From Cryptomeria japonica (Eukaryota; Streptophyta; Pinopsida; Cupressales; Cupressaceae): 64,000 nucleotides of DNA. Of this stretch, positions 34,371 to 46,739 are shown one piece after another. The first letter of the stretch is position 1. Each line of letters begins with the position of its first letter. Made by a program: the position numbers and the translations under genes. The stretch spans positions 266,237,574-266,301,573 of the forward strand of contig NC_081407.1 in the NCBI RefSeq assembly GCF_030272615.1, in the 5' to 3' direction. Under the pieces are notes generated by a model. It did no database searches. It was not told where the DNA came from and saw only the letters and a program-made list of their open reading frames with translations.

Positions 34371-36184
34371 TGATTCTCTGCAAAAAGGATTAGAAAATTT
34401 GTTTGATAGCAACACACACAAGAGCACAAGAAACAAACGTTAGTGTTAGCAATAAAAGATTATCCTAAACAGGCATATCAAAAGAGATATTAAGCATGAA
34501 ATAGAAAGCATACAAATATAGAATAGATAAACTATACTCTTCCAAATGCTAATCAAGATACCCATAGTTGCTCCTCCCTTGTTCCTCTCCTCTCCAAGTT
34601 CCACATGAGTGTAGCTCTCAGCTTTTAGCACTAGCCATGGATGTCATATGGAGATTCAAGATCGTTTAATATGATAAGTAAATGCTATGCAAGTGTAGAT
34701 AGTGATGCTATGAAAACACTATATGCTAATACCAGTATAACAACAATACTCTAATGCTTTCTTCCTTTGCTTGAGGAGAAGGGTTCTATTTATAGAAGAA
34801 ATGGGGAAATGAAGGGTTAAGATTGAGCAATATTAACAAGGGTTAGGATTGAAAGATATTCAATCCATGTGAGACTTTCAACCCAGTCCCATGTTGACAA
34901 GTGTCACCATGAGGAGGCTTGAGAGGAGAGATAAGGAGCATTGAATGCTTGAGGGGACATGATGGTTACCCTACGGGGTTGGGTTAGGGTTAGGTTAATG
35001 GATATTCCTTTTATCCAAGGGATAAATGAATGTGCAAGGGTTAAATGGTTACCTTAGTCAAAGAAATAAATGATTTGAAGAGACCCATGAGTCAAAAAGA
35101 TGGTTAAGTTAGAGGAAAGTCTCTAACCAAAGATAAAAGGTGAGTTAACCATAAATGGTTATGTAAGAGCCTTTAATGGTTTGGAAGACTTTAGAGGTTA
35201 ACCATTTGAAGACTTAATGCCTTAAATGTCTTTCAAAGACTTTGAGGGCTTTGAGAAGTGACTCCAAGTTGCTTAGAAATGTGACAATATTTAGGGGATG
35301 GATTAGGCTAATTAGGAAGGGGTTAGAAGAATTTAGAAGAGATTTAGGCATGCAAGTGGATTTTGTAGGAGAATGCAAGTGGCAGGAATTTTGAGATTTT
35401 TAATTAAAATAAAATCATTTATTTCAATTAAATGGTATAATTTGCATTTGGATGGATATTTAAATAAATATTAATTTATTTAAATGTGAATGTGAATTTT
35501 GGATTTAAATAAATCTTAATTTATTTATATGAGAAAAAGGAAGATAAGCATTAAATTCTTGAAGACTTTGAGGGAAACCATTAAAGGCTTAAGAGGACTC
35601 TAGAAAGAAGTCATTAAGTTTGAAGACTTTAAGGGAAACCATTAAAGGTTTGAGAAGACTCTAGAAGGAAGCCATTAAGTTTGAAGACTTTAAGGGAAAC
35701 CATTAAAGGTTTGAGAAGACTCTAGAAGGAAGCCATTAAGTTTGAAGACTTTAAGGGAAACCATTAAAGGTTTCAAGTGGGTGAGAATAAATAGGATTTT
35801 AAATAAATAATTTATTTATTTAAAATAGTTGTGCAACTTGCATTTATAGGAAAATGCAAGTGGGTGGAGTATAAAGTGATTTAAATAAATGTTAATTTAT
35901 TTAAATGTGAGAGATGGGATTTTGGGGGATTTAAATAAATATTAATTTATTTAAATGTGAGAGAAGATTTAATTAAACAAATATGATTTATTTATTTAAT
36001 TAATGGTCTGAATTTGGTTAAGTGAATTAAATCAAATAAATTGAATAATTTATTTAATTAATAGGAGAAGAGGGTTAAGATGAATTAATTAAATATTAAT
36101 TTAATTAATTATTGATTGATGGTTAAATAATCAAATAAATACTAAATATACATTTAATTAAGTGGACAAATTTATGTGAGTACA
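34371..36184 (-). repeat. 3' LTR of element B (1814 bp)
   Basis: Starts TGATTCTCTGC, ends GTGAGTACA. A block of about four tandem copies of a ~64-bp unit (GAAGACTTTAAGGGAAACCA..., 35560-35770) is present, and the same number in the other LTR. It shares with the A LTR the stretch GACTCCA..TTGCTTAG followed by GTGACAAT and TTAGGGGATGGATTAGGCTA, so the two LTR families have a common origin. TTAATTAAAT-like palindromes fill 35880-36150. Confidence 0.92.
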
Positions 36185-36760
36185 TTTGCCCCTCTTTGAG
36201 ACTGTGCGGTTTTATCGCGTCGTTTCAAAGAAAGAAAAATAGGTGTGAAGAAATATGCCCCAGAAATGTTAATTTAGTAGGTGGTATGCACCCTTGAGAG
36301 ATGAGCTGAAAATTTTTGAAAAATCGGGCGATCTCTCAAAAAAGAATTAGAAGTGGAGGGGTGGTAGAATAGAAGAAATTATCAATAACGGTGAAATAAT
36401 GGAAGAAAACAGAGTGAATACAAAGAAATGGCAAGCCAGTGAGTACCCGTAGGTTATGCAGGAGATACGGTGCGAATGTGGTGTTGTGCTTTTGATTGAT
36501 GCTATATAATTGATCAAAATGGTTGGACAATCTGGTGCAATCGGTTTAATTATCCCGGTCGATTCAAAGCATGACAGTTGATGTCATCTATTTGCTTGGA
36601 TAGGATAAAGTCTAAGTGAATCAAAGTGACATGTTGGTGACTTAGACAATTGGTGTAATTGTTCGATGAAGTCAAGGTATATGAAGCAAAATACTCGTTG
36701 AGACTTAGACAATTGATGTAATTGTTCGTTATGATTGTGTTTGATGGATTGATCAACTGA

Positions 36761-36858
<98 letters not shown>

Positions 36859-38660
36859 TGGATGGTTGTGGTGAATCATAGGAGCCCTGTTGAGACTAGG
36901 CCATTATGATAAATGTCTATTGTATTCTAGGTTTGTCATAATCGATTACCTATTGAGACCCGAAGATACTTGATCAGAGTATCTGTTGATAGTCTAGGTG
37001 TGTGTGAGTCGATGTGCCTGTGTAGACAAAGTAATTGGCTTGATTAGGTTGATGGGAGATGATGTAGGGTATGTGATGTTGATTACCAAGATGGGGAGGG
37101 TGAGGGTGGGGTTCAATGTTAGATAGAAGAAATGGAGGACTTATAACGCATTCCTATGGAAGAAGAGGAAAATAGAGTATCCATTGTCATTACTATGTAT
37201 GCATGATATGCATCTATTATGAATGTATAGATGGATGGAATGCAACGGAATGCAATATATACAGATGAGATGGAAAGACGATCCATAGTGCTTTATTTTT
37301 CATCATTGAGCTTTAAAATATTGTAAGAAAAATACAAGAAACTTGACAAAATGATTCAAGATGACCTGAGTATTCCTTACATGGATTTTGATATAGCAAG
37401 TTAATACAAGCAACTTGATATAATGGATCAAGTTGACCTGAGTATTGCTTGCAGAACAGACAAGGATTATCTCCTTTCATGCATGACTTGGAACGTCCTC
37501 CTTGATCTTTTGCCGATCATATCTTGAGACAAGTTCATACCATAGTAAGAGATAAATCATTATCGAGTGTGGATGAGGCAGTAGGAACCAAATATGGAGC
37601 ATTGTATATGTAAGTAAACAACATATATAAAGAATAAAGAATATGGATCCTCGATAATGGTTCATGCTCATATGGTCGAGGTATACGCTGTAGTCAGCAA
37701 GCCATAGTGATCTATGACTATATTTTGCATAAGATCACGTAAATTAGTGAACTTCCCACGTAGACACCATTAGTACATGCCCCAGAACTTCATCGAAATA
37801 ATTCGCAGAAGACATACAAACATTGCTTAGGAACCATCCCAACCACTCTAATCGCTTGTGGATATCCCGGAGTAGTGTAGGAACCTAATATAAATAAATA
37901 ACCCACAAATCAAACCAAGTACTTGATAGCTTTAAACAAAAATTTCTTGTCAAAGAAAATGTGATCTTGTCTTTGTTTTGGTAAGGAAGGATGCATCCTT
38001 GTGAAGACAGTTGTTTCGTCGATGTTGATTGTTGGATTGATGTGATAAGTGGTGATCATTTTGAGTATGTCATAGTGTTTATTTGGTATCTGCTTTGAAA
38101 AACGTATGTACAAGGTGTTGCCATGTTTTTGTTTGATGTTTTTCGATGTTTTGGGATTTTTGTGATTTTGAATGTTTTGGGTATTTTGTGATTGTTTTTT
38201 AATGTTTTTGGTATTTTGTGAGACAGTTTTGAATGAAGAACCCAACGAATCACAAGTAATATAGAATCCACTTCAATCAATAGGTTAAGGGCATTGCCCC
38301 CAGTTTAGACATGACTATGAAAAGCTGTATGCAAGACGCATGAAGTACTATCTTGGATTGCATACCAATAAGAAGCCATGGTTTTGGACTGATGGATGTG
38401 TGTATGAAATGAATGTGATTGCAACAAGCCTGAAAGACAATGGAGCCATAGCCTTTGCAAGTGGCACCTATTTGCCAGGTTTTCACCATCGCACTTACCC
38501 AAGGTGCCACCAGAGTGGTTGTTCACCATTTGGATGCATGATTTTTCTTTACTATTTTGATTTTTTTGTATTTTCTTCAGGAAATTTTTTTGAATGTTTT
38601 TGGTATTTTTCTGGTATGTATGGGAGCTTGATGCTCTGTAAAGATTTTTAGGTAGAAAAC
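36185..38660 (-). other. Polypurine tract and 3' region of element B
   Basis: TTTGCCCCTCTTTGAGAC at 36185-36202 is the same polypurine tract as in A. The rest is homologous to the 3' region of A, including the GAATGTTTTTGGTATTTT-like repeats at 38150-38240. A plus-strand antisense frame (38340-38651, 103 codons) matches the A candidate at 10594-10809. No sense gene is recognised. Confidence 0.65.
36763..36857. repeat. (GT)47 microsatellite inside element B
   Basis: 95 bp of pure GT. At the same place in A (about 9079-9100) there is only a short TATGTATGTGCATGTG run, so the array grew within this copy after the families split. Confidence 0.95.
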
Positions 38661-38699
38661 CATTTGAGGTGCATGTTGCTGATTGGATCTGCTAGCGGT

Positions 38700-39717
38700 T
38701 CTCCTTCTGAAGTAGCCAACTGATATGCTCTGGACCCAAATACAGTAGTGATAACATATGGACCCAGCCAGTCTGATTCAAACTTTCCCTGATGTTCTCG
38801 GTTGGGTTGGTTATGAGGATTTTTTCATAGAACAAGATCACCTACCTCAAATGTATGAGGTCTAACTCAGTGATTATAACTTCTCCTCATACACTGTTGA
38901 TAGGCTTTGAGGTGATTGTATGCAGCTTGTCATTTCTCATCAAGTAGCTCTAAGTCCTGAAGATGTGAGATCCTGTAGGCCTCATCATCTATAATATTAT
39001 GCAAGGAAACCCGTAGTGATGGTATCTCAACCTCAATAGGTAAAATAGTTTCTACACCATAGACCAATGAGTAGGGAGTTGCGCCTGTAGGGGTTTGAAT
39101 GCTAGTTCGATACGCCCATAGTGCTGGATTCAATTGAACATGCCAATCATGGCCGGCATCATTGACTATCTTCTTTAGGATTCTCAATATGTTCTTGTTT
39201 GATTCTTTAGCCTGACCATTGCCTTATGGGTAATAGGGAGTGGAAAAGTGGTGTTGGATGTGAAATTTCTCACAGAGTTCACGGACATCTTGATTTTTGA
39301 AAGGAAGACTGTTATCTGTGATGATGGACATGGTACACCATACCGGCAGATGATGTTATTGAGGATGAATGAGGCGATCTTCTTTCTGGTGACTTGAGTA
39401 AGTGGAACAGCTTCAATCCACTTTGTGAAGTATTCGGTGGTGGTAATGATGAACTTGTGGTTGTTGGATGAAGATGGATGGATTTTACCCACAAGGTTAA
39501 GTCCCCATTGACAAAAGGGCCATGGTGTTGTGATTGGTTGTAATTCTTGTGCTAGTGCATGTATCAGGTCTCCATGAACTTGGCATTTTTTGCACTTTCT
39601 GACAAAGTAGGAGTATTTTTCTATTGATGGCCAATAGTATCCAGCTCGTATGATCTTCTTAGCTAGTGATGGGCCACTTGCATGAGTTCCACAAATTCCT
39701 TCACGTACCTCTTCCAA
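38700..39717 (-). pseudogene. Integrase relic of element B
   Basis: Zinc-binding residues are in HEGICGTH-like REGICGTHASG and KKCQVH. The first catalytic Asp is lost (QWGLNLVG, where A has GLD). A 1-nt deletion near 39333 (ATGGTACACC against ATGGGCACACC in A) shifts frame in front of the second Asp. The Glu helix (GQA.) also holds damage, and 39187-38930 ends in TGA where A has CGA. The domain cannot be active. Confidence 0.88.
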
Positions 39718-40960
39718 GGCTTTTGTTATCTCATTCTATTCCAGACATCAAAGGAGAGTACCATCAAGACTGTGTCAGTATAGGGTTTCAACAATAATGG
39801 TGATCACAGAGGTAAGTGTAGAAATCACCATACCATGGGGATTCAGAACCGAGAAGGTGACATATCATCTCAGATTAGGGGATATCATAAGTGGGAATCC
39901 AAATCTTTTCTACCAATAACTCGTAGCGTGTTGAATTATGTGGAAGATCTAGGAGAGATGCAATGGTAACCATAGTGTCAACAACTCGATTCTGATCTCT
40001 GGGTACCTGCTCAAAGGTGATAATAGTGAATGATGTTTTTAATTTGTCCACCATTTGTTTGTACGACATGAGTTTGTCATCCTTGGTCTAATATTCATCT
40101 GTTGCTTGTTGAATGACCAATTGGGAGTCGCCATATACTTGTAGTTCTTGTAACTTCCGTTGTATGGCTAGCCCGAGTCCTGTGATCAAGGCCTCATATT
40201 CAGCTATGTTGTTTGTGCATGGAAATGTGAGCCTGTAAGACTTTGGGATGCTATCACCTTGAGGTGTGATAAACAGAATGCCTGCCCCTGAGCCATACCT
40301 AGTGTATGAACCATCAAAGTATAGTTTCCATGGTTGTGTTGTTGTGATCATGATTATCTCTTCATCTAGAAAATTGGAAATGAGAGGATGATCGCCTATG
40401 AGGGGAACATCGGCCAATTGATCTACAATAACTTGACCTTTGATAGCCTTATGGTCCACATACTTGATGTCAAATTCACTGAGAATCATCACCCATTTGG
40501 CCAAGCGGCCAATCAATGTTGCTTTGCTGAGTAAGTACTTTAGTGGATCAATCTTGGCAATGAGTTGAACTTTATGTGTCAACAAATAGTGCCTTAGTTT
40601 AGTGGCTACCAAGATTACTGCTAGGCAAGCTCGCTCAATAGGGGTGTAATTGAGTTCATAGCCAACCAGTGTACGAGAGATGTATTAAACAACACACTCT
40701 TTCCCTTCTACATTGTGTTGTGCCAATAGTTCACCCAATGTTGTACTTGTTGCTGAAATATAGAGCAATAGAGGCTTATTGGGATCTGGTGGGATCAATA
40801 ATGGCGTATTCATGAGATAATCTTTAAGCATCTAGAATGCTTGCTGGCATCTAGCATCTCACTGAAAGCGAATATTTTTGTGTAGCAGGTGTGTAAATGG
40901 GTGACATTTATCTGCCAGCTGTGCAATGAATCTACTAATAGATTGAAGCCGCCCTTGTAG
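39718..40960 (-). pseudogene. RNase H and archaeal-type RNase H relic of element B
   Basis: The second RNase H is readable at about 40350-39960 (FDGSYTRYGSGAG, NNIAEYEALITGLGLA, VYGDSQLVIQQ, PRDQNRVVDTMV), where ADAMA has become VDTMV. Stops: TGA at 40859 (TGG in A), TAG near 40826 and at 40088 (both CAG in A), TAA at 39875 (GAA in A). A deletion of about 60 bp lies near 39800. Confidence 0.85.
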
Positions 40961-43021
40961 TGTCCTTAGCTGGCTGATGTTCTTTGGAGGTGGCATGTCC
41001 ATGATTGCTTTGACCTTTGTTGGGTCAACCTCAATGCCTTTGCTTGAGACAATGTACCCTAGAAGCTTCCCTGAGGTTACTCCAAAGATAGATTTCTTTG
41101 GGTTGAGTCGATATTGTTCCAATCTATCAAAGATTTTCTCTAATATTTCCAGATGACCTTCTCTTGTGAGTGATTTTGCCAGTAAGTCATCAACATAATC
41201 TTCCATTATGGTATGCATCATATCATGGAAGATAGTGGTCATTGCTCATTGATAGGTCGCTCCTGCACTCTTTAGACCGAAAGGCATTACATTCCAGCAG
41301 TATGTGCCCCATGGGCATGTGAAGGCAGTTTTATGTTGATCGTCTGGTGCGATCTTTATTTGGTTGTATCCTGAAAAACCATCCATGAGTGAAAGCATGG
41401 CATGTCTTGTTGTTAGGTCTACTATGATGTCGATATTTGGTAGAGGGAAGTCATCTTTAGGACATGCCTTGTTCAGATCTCTGAAGTTAGTACAAATACG
41501 GATGCTCCCATTTGGTTTGCCGACAGGCACAATATTGGAGATCCAATATGCATAATCAATTGGTCAAATGAAACCAACATCGAGGAGTTTCTTAAGTTTT
41601 GCTTTGACTAGTTCTGCAATCTAAGGATGCATCTTGCGAAGCTTCTTCTTGACAGGCTTGGCTCCTTCTGCTATGGTGAGGTGATGCATGACTAAATCCG
41701 GATCAAGACTAGGCATGTCTACATATGACCATAAAAAGTTAATTTGGCGCTTCTGGAAGAATTTGACAAGCTTGGGTTGTTCCTCTAAAGTTAAAAGAGA
41801 TGCCAGATGTATGTGGTGAGGAGTTTCAGGAGTCCCCATGTTGTATTCTTTGGTTTCTTCGATGAGAATTGTTGATCGTTCCTGCTGTGTACGAGAGGGG
41901 AGGATGTCAAACCTTTCATCCTCAGATGCCTCAGAGAGGTTTTCACCATTGGATACGCTCTTTCTTTTTACTTTTGTGGGATCAAACAATGCCACGGTAT
42001 GGTTTTCACTAGAAAATCCATGTTTTATTGTTATATTTTTGCAGCTAAAAGGTTTGGCATCCGCCCCAAAGTATGTTGCGCTATTAAGGTCAATGGGGAA
42101 TCCAGATTTGTGATCCCCGATTGGTATGTTATCCCATAGTTCCAAGAATTCAATGAGTGCCTCATCATTTTGGAAATGTTCAAGACGTGGGGGATTAGGT
42201 TGGTTCCATTCGATGAGTTTAGGATGGATAATGGGCATTACCTCATCGATTAGGTTGAGTTCGTTAGATGCATTAGTGACGGTTAAGACATTATGGTGAA
42301 GGTCATTGATGGTACTCTCCCTGTCAGAATCAGGCATAGGATGTGACGTAGGGTCTATGGAAGAAGTTTCTGGTTCAAAAACCCAAGAGGTCTTTATCTA
42401 TGCTTCTTTGTAAACAAGGATATCCTTGTGAGGTGGAGGTAGTTATGTGTCTTCCTCATCTGAAGTATTAAGTTGTACCGAATCAAATACCCACTCATGT
42501 GAGTCGGTCTCTGAGTCGCTTTCCAGTAGTCGATTACTAGACCATACTGGGATATCCCTTGAGTTAAACACCGCAGGTGTGATTGGTTGATGTACCTTTG
42601 TAGATGAAATGATCGGTGCTATAGGAAGAATTATGGGGATCAATGAATCTGATATAGGGAGTATTGGTAGTGTTGACTCTGTTGCTTCTATTGGAATTGT
42701 TGGTGTTGTCAATACTGCTAAGAATTCTAATATAGTTGTTGCTGCTAAGGGTGCTATTGGTGTTATTGCTATTGCTAGTTTGATTAGTGGGATGACTGGT
42801 GTTACAAAGGGTTTTGCTGGGATTTTTAGCCTAAATGGGGCAGTTGTTATGGTTTTTGATGTTGCTTTTATAATCAAAGGTGGCCTCTTCGTAGTAGGTT
42901 GATATAGAGGTTGGCTGAGTTTTCCTTTGAATGTGAGCTTAGGAAGGATCTCCTTTTGAAATCCTAAGCCTATATTATCCTTGGGCTTTAATTTTGGCTG
43001 CAGCGGTTCATGTCTTCCTTA
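40961..43021 (-). pseudogene. Reverse transcriptase relic of element B
   Basis: RT motifs are in one broken frame: PVGKPNGSIRICTNFRDLN, FSGYNQIKIAPDDQHKTAF, PFGLKSAGATYQ and EDYVDDLLAKS. The YVDD box is intact. Stops: TGA at 41246-41248 (CGA in A), TAG at 41621-41623 (CAG in A), TGA near 41555 (AGA in A), TAG near 42394 (CAG in A) and TAA at 42443-42445 (TCA in A). The acidic linker ESDSETDSHEW is kept. Confidence 0.88.
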
Positions 43022-45756
43022 CTTGCAAGGTCCCAAAGCACTTTGACCATCATAACCCATTCTTTGCATAATGAGAAGGCCTTTTCCATATTGATATGTG
43101 GGAAGCTTAGCTTGTGGGATGTCTGTGGTGATTGGGTCTTTATAGATCCATTCTGCTAAGTCTTCATCTTTGGTTTCTTCTTCTTGACTCTTTCCAAGGA
43201 TGAACGACGTCAAAGTACATGTTGGCTTGATCAGTGGTGTTTGAATTAACCGTTGAGGTTTACCATGAGTTCTAGGAGAAGTAGGACTTATATAGGACGT
43301 GGATGGGATAGCTTCTTTGTTGGTAGGAACGGTAACCTCTGGCTGATGGTTTATATTGTGATAATATGCAAAGGGGTTTGCATCGCCCAAGATTGTGATT
43401 TCTACACCATTATGCGGGAACTTGATACATTGATGGTAGGTGGATGGAACAGCTTGCATGGCGTGTATCCAAGGTCTTCCTAACAACAAATTATATGGCA
43501 AAGGAAGGTCTAAAACTTGACAGATGATGTGTTTCACCACTGGGCCTACTCGGATTGGTAGCACCACTACTCCTTTGGATGAATGCTTTGCATCATCATA
43601 GGCATTGATTGTTATCTTTTTGCGGGGATCTACTGATTCAACTGAATATGCCAGTGTTGTGACCAATTGTAGTGTACAGATATTCAGGCTTGCTCCATTA
43701 TCAATCAAGACTCGCTTGATCCTATGTTGGTTGATAAACCCTTCAATTCGGAGTGAGGCGTTATGAGGTTGCTGGAAGGATGTGTTGTCACTTTCAAAGA
43801 AAGTGAGATAAGGTGATGACCTTAGATTTCCAACCATAGCTTGGAACTGATCTGTATTTAGGTTTGCAGGGACTGATGCCTCTTGGAGAGCTTGATCCAA
43901 GATTATTTTATGAGATGGGGATATGCACAATATCTCTAAGATAGATATCAATGCAGGTGTTTTATCCAATTGGTCCACAAGGTTATATTGCTTTGGGATA
44001 GATGTGGTGCCCTGTGGAGCTACTTTTATGGTAATCTTGGCATGATGTGTAACAACATTGGAGGTGGAGATGGGATTTTTATGGTAATGGTCGTAATTTG
44101 TTCACTGGCATCATATAAGTGATTCACAGTGTAATTAAGCGGCTCGTGTATAATCATTGGCATCTGTGTTTTGTCCTGACATGGAGGGACCCCTTTGATC
44201 TTGGGATGGAAGTGGATTTTTTAAAATGAGATGATCATTGTTTGTTGTCTTTGGGTCGTGTCCTTCAATTTCAATCTCACCTCAGTCAATAAGATCCTGG
44301 ACAAGATCTTTCAATCTGTGATAATTGCTTGTTTTATGCCCTTTCCCTTGATGGAATTCACAATGTTCATTATCCCTCCACCATGAAGGTTTGACTTGAG
44401 GTTTGTAATTTGATGTTTTGGGTAAGCTTACTAGATTTTGAGAAACCAACTGACGTAACACTATTTCAATGGGTTCCCCTAAGGGAGTGTATATTTGTTT
44501 TGGTTTAAAATTTTGTTGATGTTGTCTGGGTTCCTCTTGAGGGATATTGCGTCCTTGATTTGGAGGAGCAATTGTGTTATTCTTGGGTGGGGGGTTTTGT
44601 CCTGCAAATCGGACCACATGCTATGCACTTTTGATAGTTCTTACATCCACAACCTCGTCATTGACGATGTTTTTGTTTTTATTCCAAAAGTTAGGCTTGT
44701 CACTATTGAAGTGTGGGTGAGGGCCATCTTTTGGCTCATTATATATCTTGATAAGACCTTTTTTTATGAGAGCCCGCTCACATTTTAAACCTTTGGCGAT
44801 CATGTCATTGAAAGAGTCTGTGTCTTTTATGTCTAGGTGAAATTCCATTTCGTCATTTAAGTTAGAAATAAATATTTCCACTAGTTCTTGTTTAGGTAAC
44901 TGAAGAGAACGTTTGCTAGACATTTGACGCCATCGTTGCAGAAAGACTAAAAATAGCTCACCTGGTTTTTGTTTAGTGTTACATAGATCAGCCATTATGA
45001 TATCACATTTAATATTGTGTGAGTAGTGTGCCAGGAACTTCTGGAGTAGTTCTCCGAAGGTCCTAATGCCACCTGGTAATCGGGAAAACCATGATGTGGT
45101 TGTTCCTCCCAAACTTTGGGGAAAAAATTGCATTAGGTATATGTCCTCATATGCCACTTTGAGGCAAGCTGAATGGAATTCTCTAACATGATCACGAGGA
45201 TCTCCTTTTCCTCTATACTTTTCAAACTTGGGTGTTTCAAACCCTCGTGGAAAACATGGCATATGTAGATTCCTATCAAAGGGATAGGGACAAATGTCAT
45301 TAAGTGAAAACTGATTAGTTCTCACACCACTATGAAGTTGTTGGGCAAGATTCTCAACTTGTTGCCGCAACATGTCTATTTCATTTGGAGGAGGAGGAGG
45401 AGGAGGAGGATTTCCTTGATGAATGTTATATCTAATGTGATCTTGACCTCTTTCCTCCTCATTATGATTTTGGCATTCTGATGCTTGTCTTAGTTGTGCA
45501 ACATCAAAGTCAGAGGATAGTTTGGCTCCTTCTTGAGCAAGTCTTAAAAAGTGAGCATCGGCATTGCTCCTAAGTATTTCATCAAACGGTCGATTAAAGA
45601 GAGGGTTGTGTTGTGCCCTTTCTATTGCCGCAGGAGTAGGAGTACTTGGATTTTTCATCATTTGCATCCTCCAAGAGCTTCTTGTAATTCAATGAGATTT
45701 TCCTCCTCTTCCTCTTCGATCTCAAGTTTTCTAGTCCTTGATCTAGTTTGAGCCAT
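43019..45756 (-). pseudogene. gag-protease relic of element B, with G-patch-like start of pol
   Basis: Starts MAQTRSRTRKLEI at 45756; a net 1-nt loss near 45660 shifts it, and it then runs in one frame to 43019. Gag core PYPFDRNLHMPCFPRGFETP, zinc knuckle CEFHQGKGHKTSNY (last Cys lost) and protease core VLIDNGASLNI are visible. Stops: TAG at 44621, TGA at 44282 (CGA in A), more near 44150-44000, and TAA at 43019 (CAA in A) inside the G-patch-like segment YGKGLLIMQRMGYDGQSALG. Protease and pol are joined in one frame by a net 2-nt deletion relative to A, so the -1 overlap seen in A is lost here. A run of eight prolines replaces six in A. Confidence 0.88.
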
Positions 45757-46193
45757 TTTGTTTCAAAGTTTTTGTTGAAGTTTGGTAAAAATAATGATGA
45801 GCTTGTTGATGAAATGAGAGATTTATGTTTAGTGGAGTGTTTTGAATATGGATCTCTATCACTAAAGGTAGATGTTTACCAAAGTCTTTCTAAGAATTTC
45901 TTGGTGTGTTTGTTGACAATGTTTTGATATGATAAGGTGTAGAGAGATCTGAGATGTGTTACAGACCAAGCTACCTAGTAATGAGAGGATGCACTCATAG
46001 ACCAGTTTTAACCTGCGTAGAAATGCCTCTTAGGATGAGTTTATCCTAGATGTAGAGACACTCTAAAAAGTGATATGTTTTGTGTTTGATTCAAGCAATT
46101 ACTAAGAAGAACTTAGGACAAGACCTCTTTATGTTTTGAGAGTTGAAACAGGTTGATGTGTGTGAAGATGAGAATGGACGAAATGTTTAAACT

Positions 46194-46575
46194 TCAATAA
46201 AAGCTTCGTGTTACATATGGAACAAATTCTACCTCTTTTCTTTTGGGAGTCGGTGGTTCTTCCCAAGCTATGTTATAGGTGAAGCAAATGTCTGGAAAGA
46301 AGTCAGGATTGATTCTGCCTCCTTTGTTTTTGTGATAGCTCAAAGCTCTGTATTGAGTAAAAGCCCTGCGGTTTAATGACTTTGGATCAAACTCATTAGA
46401 TTTCCCTTGAAGATAGAGACGCATGTGACGTAAGAAAGTTCTATGAGAGACAAAGATTTGTCTATTTAGATAGAAAATTCCTCCTTTTGATAAGAGCCTT
46501 TGAGCTCAATGGTCTTTCCTTCAAGTTGATATTTTGATGAAGATTCTTCTTTCTCAAGATGTGAAGAATGGTCAT
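46194..46575 (-). pseudogene. Conserved leader ORF upstream of gag (element B)
   Basis: Counterpart of 18576-18956 in A. It opens MTILHILRKKNLHQNI, is shifted once near 46450, and resumes with MRLYLQGKSNEFDPKSLNRR to FVPYVTRSFY. B has Pro-Lys where A has the stop, so the ancestral frame ran through. The distance to gag is similar in both elements. Confidence 0.6.
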
Positions 46576-46739
46576 ATAGTTTGATACTTTTGCTATTTGC
46601 ACTTGTTTTTGATCTCTTGTTTTGAAAATGTTTGTGTTGGATGAATACTTTGTTTTGAAATTAGATTTTTTATTTTTCTTTGACAAGAAAACAAAGCAAG
46701 CACACAAACACAAGAATTGTTGCCTCAAAAGGCACAAGT

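Noticed and set aside
34446-34631. A 61-codon frame repeated at 48647-48832
   Set aside because: It lies at the same position in both LTRs of element B; the shared sequence is LTR identity, not evidence of a gene.
36550-36879. A 109-codon frame with a long TH repeat
   Set aside because: It is the (GT)47 array read on the minus strand.
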